6,776 nt of DNA, from NCBI GenBank assembly GCA_021794855.1, contig JAJYPZ010000060.1, forward strand, positions 1-6,776. The letters are read 5' to 3'. This document shows positions 6,199-6,776 of this stretch, piece after piece. Both the position numbers and the translations under genes were made by a program. Each line of letters begins with the position of its first letter. The first letter of the stretch is position 1. The notes under the pieces were generated by a model that saw nothing but the letters and a program-made list of their open reading frames with translations, was not told the DNA's origin and searched no databases. This DNA comes from Pseudomonadota bacterium (GTDB taxonomy: Bacteria > Pseudomonadota > Gammaproteobacteria > Burkholderiales > Sulfuriferulaceae).

Positions 6199-6212
6199 AT
6201 GCATTTTTGCAT
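6199..6212. repeat. short inverted repeat ATGCA-TTTT-TGCAT
   Basis: Perfect 5-base arms flank four T, about 30 bases upstream of the coq7 start. It could form a small hairpin in the coq7 leader or be an operator, but arms this short arise easily by chance. Confidence 0.2.
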
Positions 6213-6231
6213 CGTATTGGAACATCGCTCC

Positions 6232-6236
6232 GGAGG
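6232..6236 (+). promoter_or_regulatory. strong Shine-Dalgarno of coq7
   Basis: GGAGG sits 5 bases before ATG 6242 and fixes that start. Confidence 0.75.
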
Positions 6237-6241
6237 CCGAT

Positions 6242-6776
6242 ATGAATCTGGATGCCCTGATCGTCGCGCTGGATAACGGTTTGCGCACAGTATTTGCTCC
6301 GGCTCAGACCGTGCGGCCGTTGCCGGGCAAGAATCTGACCGGCGTTCCGCTCGACGAACGCGAGAAAAAACATGCGGCGAGCCTGATGCGGATCAATCAT
6401 GTCGGCGAAGTCTGCGCGCAAGCTTTGTATCAGGGGCAGGCGATAACCGCACGCAATTCGGCGGTCAGGGAAAGTCTGGAGATCGCCGCGAAAGAAGAGG
6501 TCGAGCATCTGGCATGGTGCGAATCCCGGATACAGGCGCTGGGCGGACGTAAAAGCTTGCTGAATCCCTTGTGGTATGCGAGTTCGCTGGCGATAGGAAT
6601 GGCCGCCGGTACATTGGGAGATAAATGGAATCTGGGTTTTCTGGCCGAGACCGAGCGGCAGGTTGGGGCCCATTTGGGGGCACATCTGAACCAATTGCCG
6701 GACGCGGATGTGAAAAGCCGGGCCGTCGTCGAACAGATGCAGATCGATGAAACCCGTCATGCCGAGGTTGCCGAAG
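6242..6776 (+). CDS. coq7: ubiquinone hydroxylase Coq7, 3' end missing
   Basis: Coq7 is a membrane-associated diiron monooxygenase that hydroxylates the demethoxy-quinol intermediate (C6 of the ring) late in ubiquinone synthesis. The window holds 178 codons plus one base. The bacterial family is usually a little over 210 residues, so roughly 35-40 are lost past the edge. Diiron ligands visible are Glu56 in [16 protein letters not shown], Glu86 and His89 in [10 protein letters not shown], Glu138 in AETERQV, and Glu170/His173 in DETRHAE. A hydrophobic helix at about 111-125 ([15 protein letters not shown]) fits the membrane-facing surface. Start at 6242 is supported by a strong ribosome site. 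E. coli does not use Coq7 but the flavin enzyme UbiF for this step, so the host belongs to the proteobacteria with the diiron route. Confidence 0.97.
   Translation, partial: MNLDALIVALDNGLRTVFAPAQTVRPLPGKNLTGVPLDEREKKHAASLMRINHVGEVCAQALYQGQAITARNSAVRESLEIAAKEEVEHLAWCESRIQALGGRKSLLNPLWYASSLAIGMAAGTLGDKWNLGFLAETERQVGAHLGAHLNQLPDADVKSRAVVEQMQIDETRHAEVAE

Larger units (their letters stand above)
6100..6241. promoter_or_regulatory. divergent dacB-coq7 intergenic region
   Basis: These 142 bases should contain promoters for both dacB (minus) and coq7 (plus). I cannot assign a convincing -35/-10 pair on either strand. TTGAAA at 6174-6179 is a possible plus-strand -35 box without a good -10. Two inverted repeats, listed separately, are the most structured elements. 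Confidence 0.45.

Noticed and set aside
5951..6760. Long minus-strand open frame of about 269 codons across the dacB start and coq7
   Set aside because: It is antisense to coq7, whose diiron motifs are unambiguous, and it overlaps the dacB start; the peptide shows no recognisable domain.

Overview
The window looks like chromosomal core sequence from a ubiquinone-making, Gram-negative proteobacterium, most likely a gammaproteobacterium. This rests on four things: a bifunctional BirA with a DNA-binding N-terminus, a type III pantothenate kinase, a periplasmic PBP4-type enzyme with a signal peptide, and a Coq7-type ubiquinone hydroxylase. I see no transposase, integrase, tRNA, rRNA or CRISPR array. 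A finer placement, such as a methanotroph of the Methylococcales, is only an impression.

Region by region: positions 1-166 hold no gene I can support. Positions 167-3540 carry a compact minus-strand group transcribed in the order birA, coaX, SPOR-domain membrane protein, mutM. The gaps are 3 nt, then a 3-base start/stop overlap (coaX stop 1792-1794, next start 1795), then 57 nt. Positions 3541-3653 are a short AT-rich divergent region. Positions 3654-4648 carry two plus-strand genes. The first is a small protein shaped like a low-molecular-weight tyrosine phosphatase/arsenate reductase but lacking all the catalytic residues. The second is a cyclic-nucleotide-binding-domain protein with no DNA-binding or enzymatic output domain. 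Convergent to these is dacB (PBP4, 4702-6099, minus). It is divergent from coq7 (6242 onward, plus), which is cut by the window edge. The dacB-coq7 intergenic region contains a near-central palindrome.

How the genes fit together: BirA attaches biotin to acetyl-CoA carboxylase carrier protein, and CoaX makes the first committed intermediate of CoA, so the start of the minus-strand group feeds acyl/CoA metabolism. The SPOR protein probably binds septal peptidoglycan, and PBP4 trims or cuts peptidoglycan in the periplasm. MutM repairs oxidised guanine, and Coq7 serves the respiratory quinone pool. The least understood part is the plus-strand pair at 3654-4648. An apparent pseudophosphatase next to a free-standing, possibly non-canonical nucleotide-sensor domain is the best candidate here for undescribed biology.
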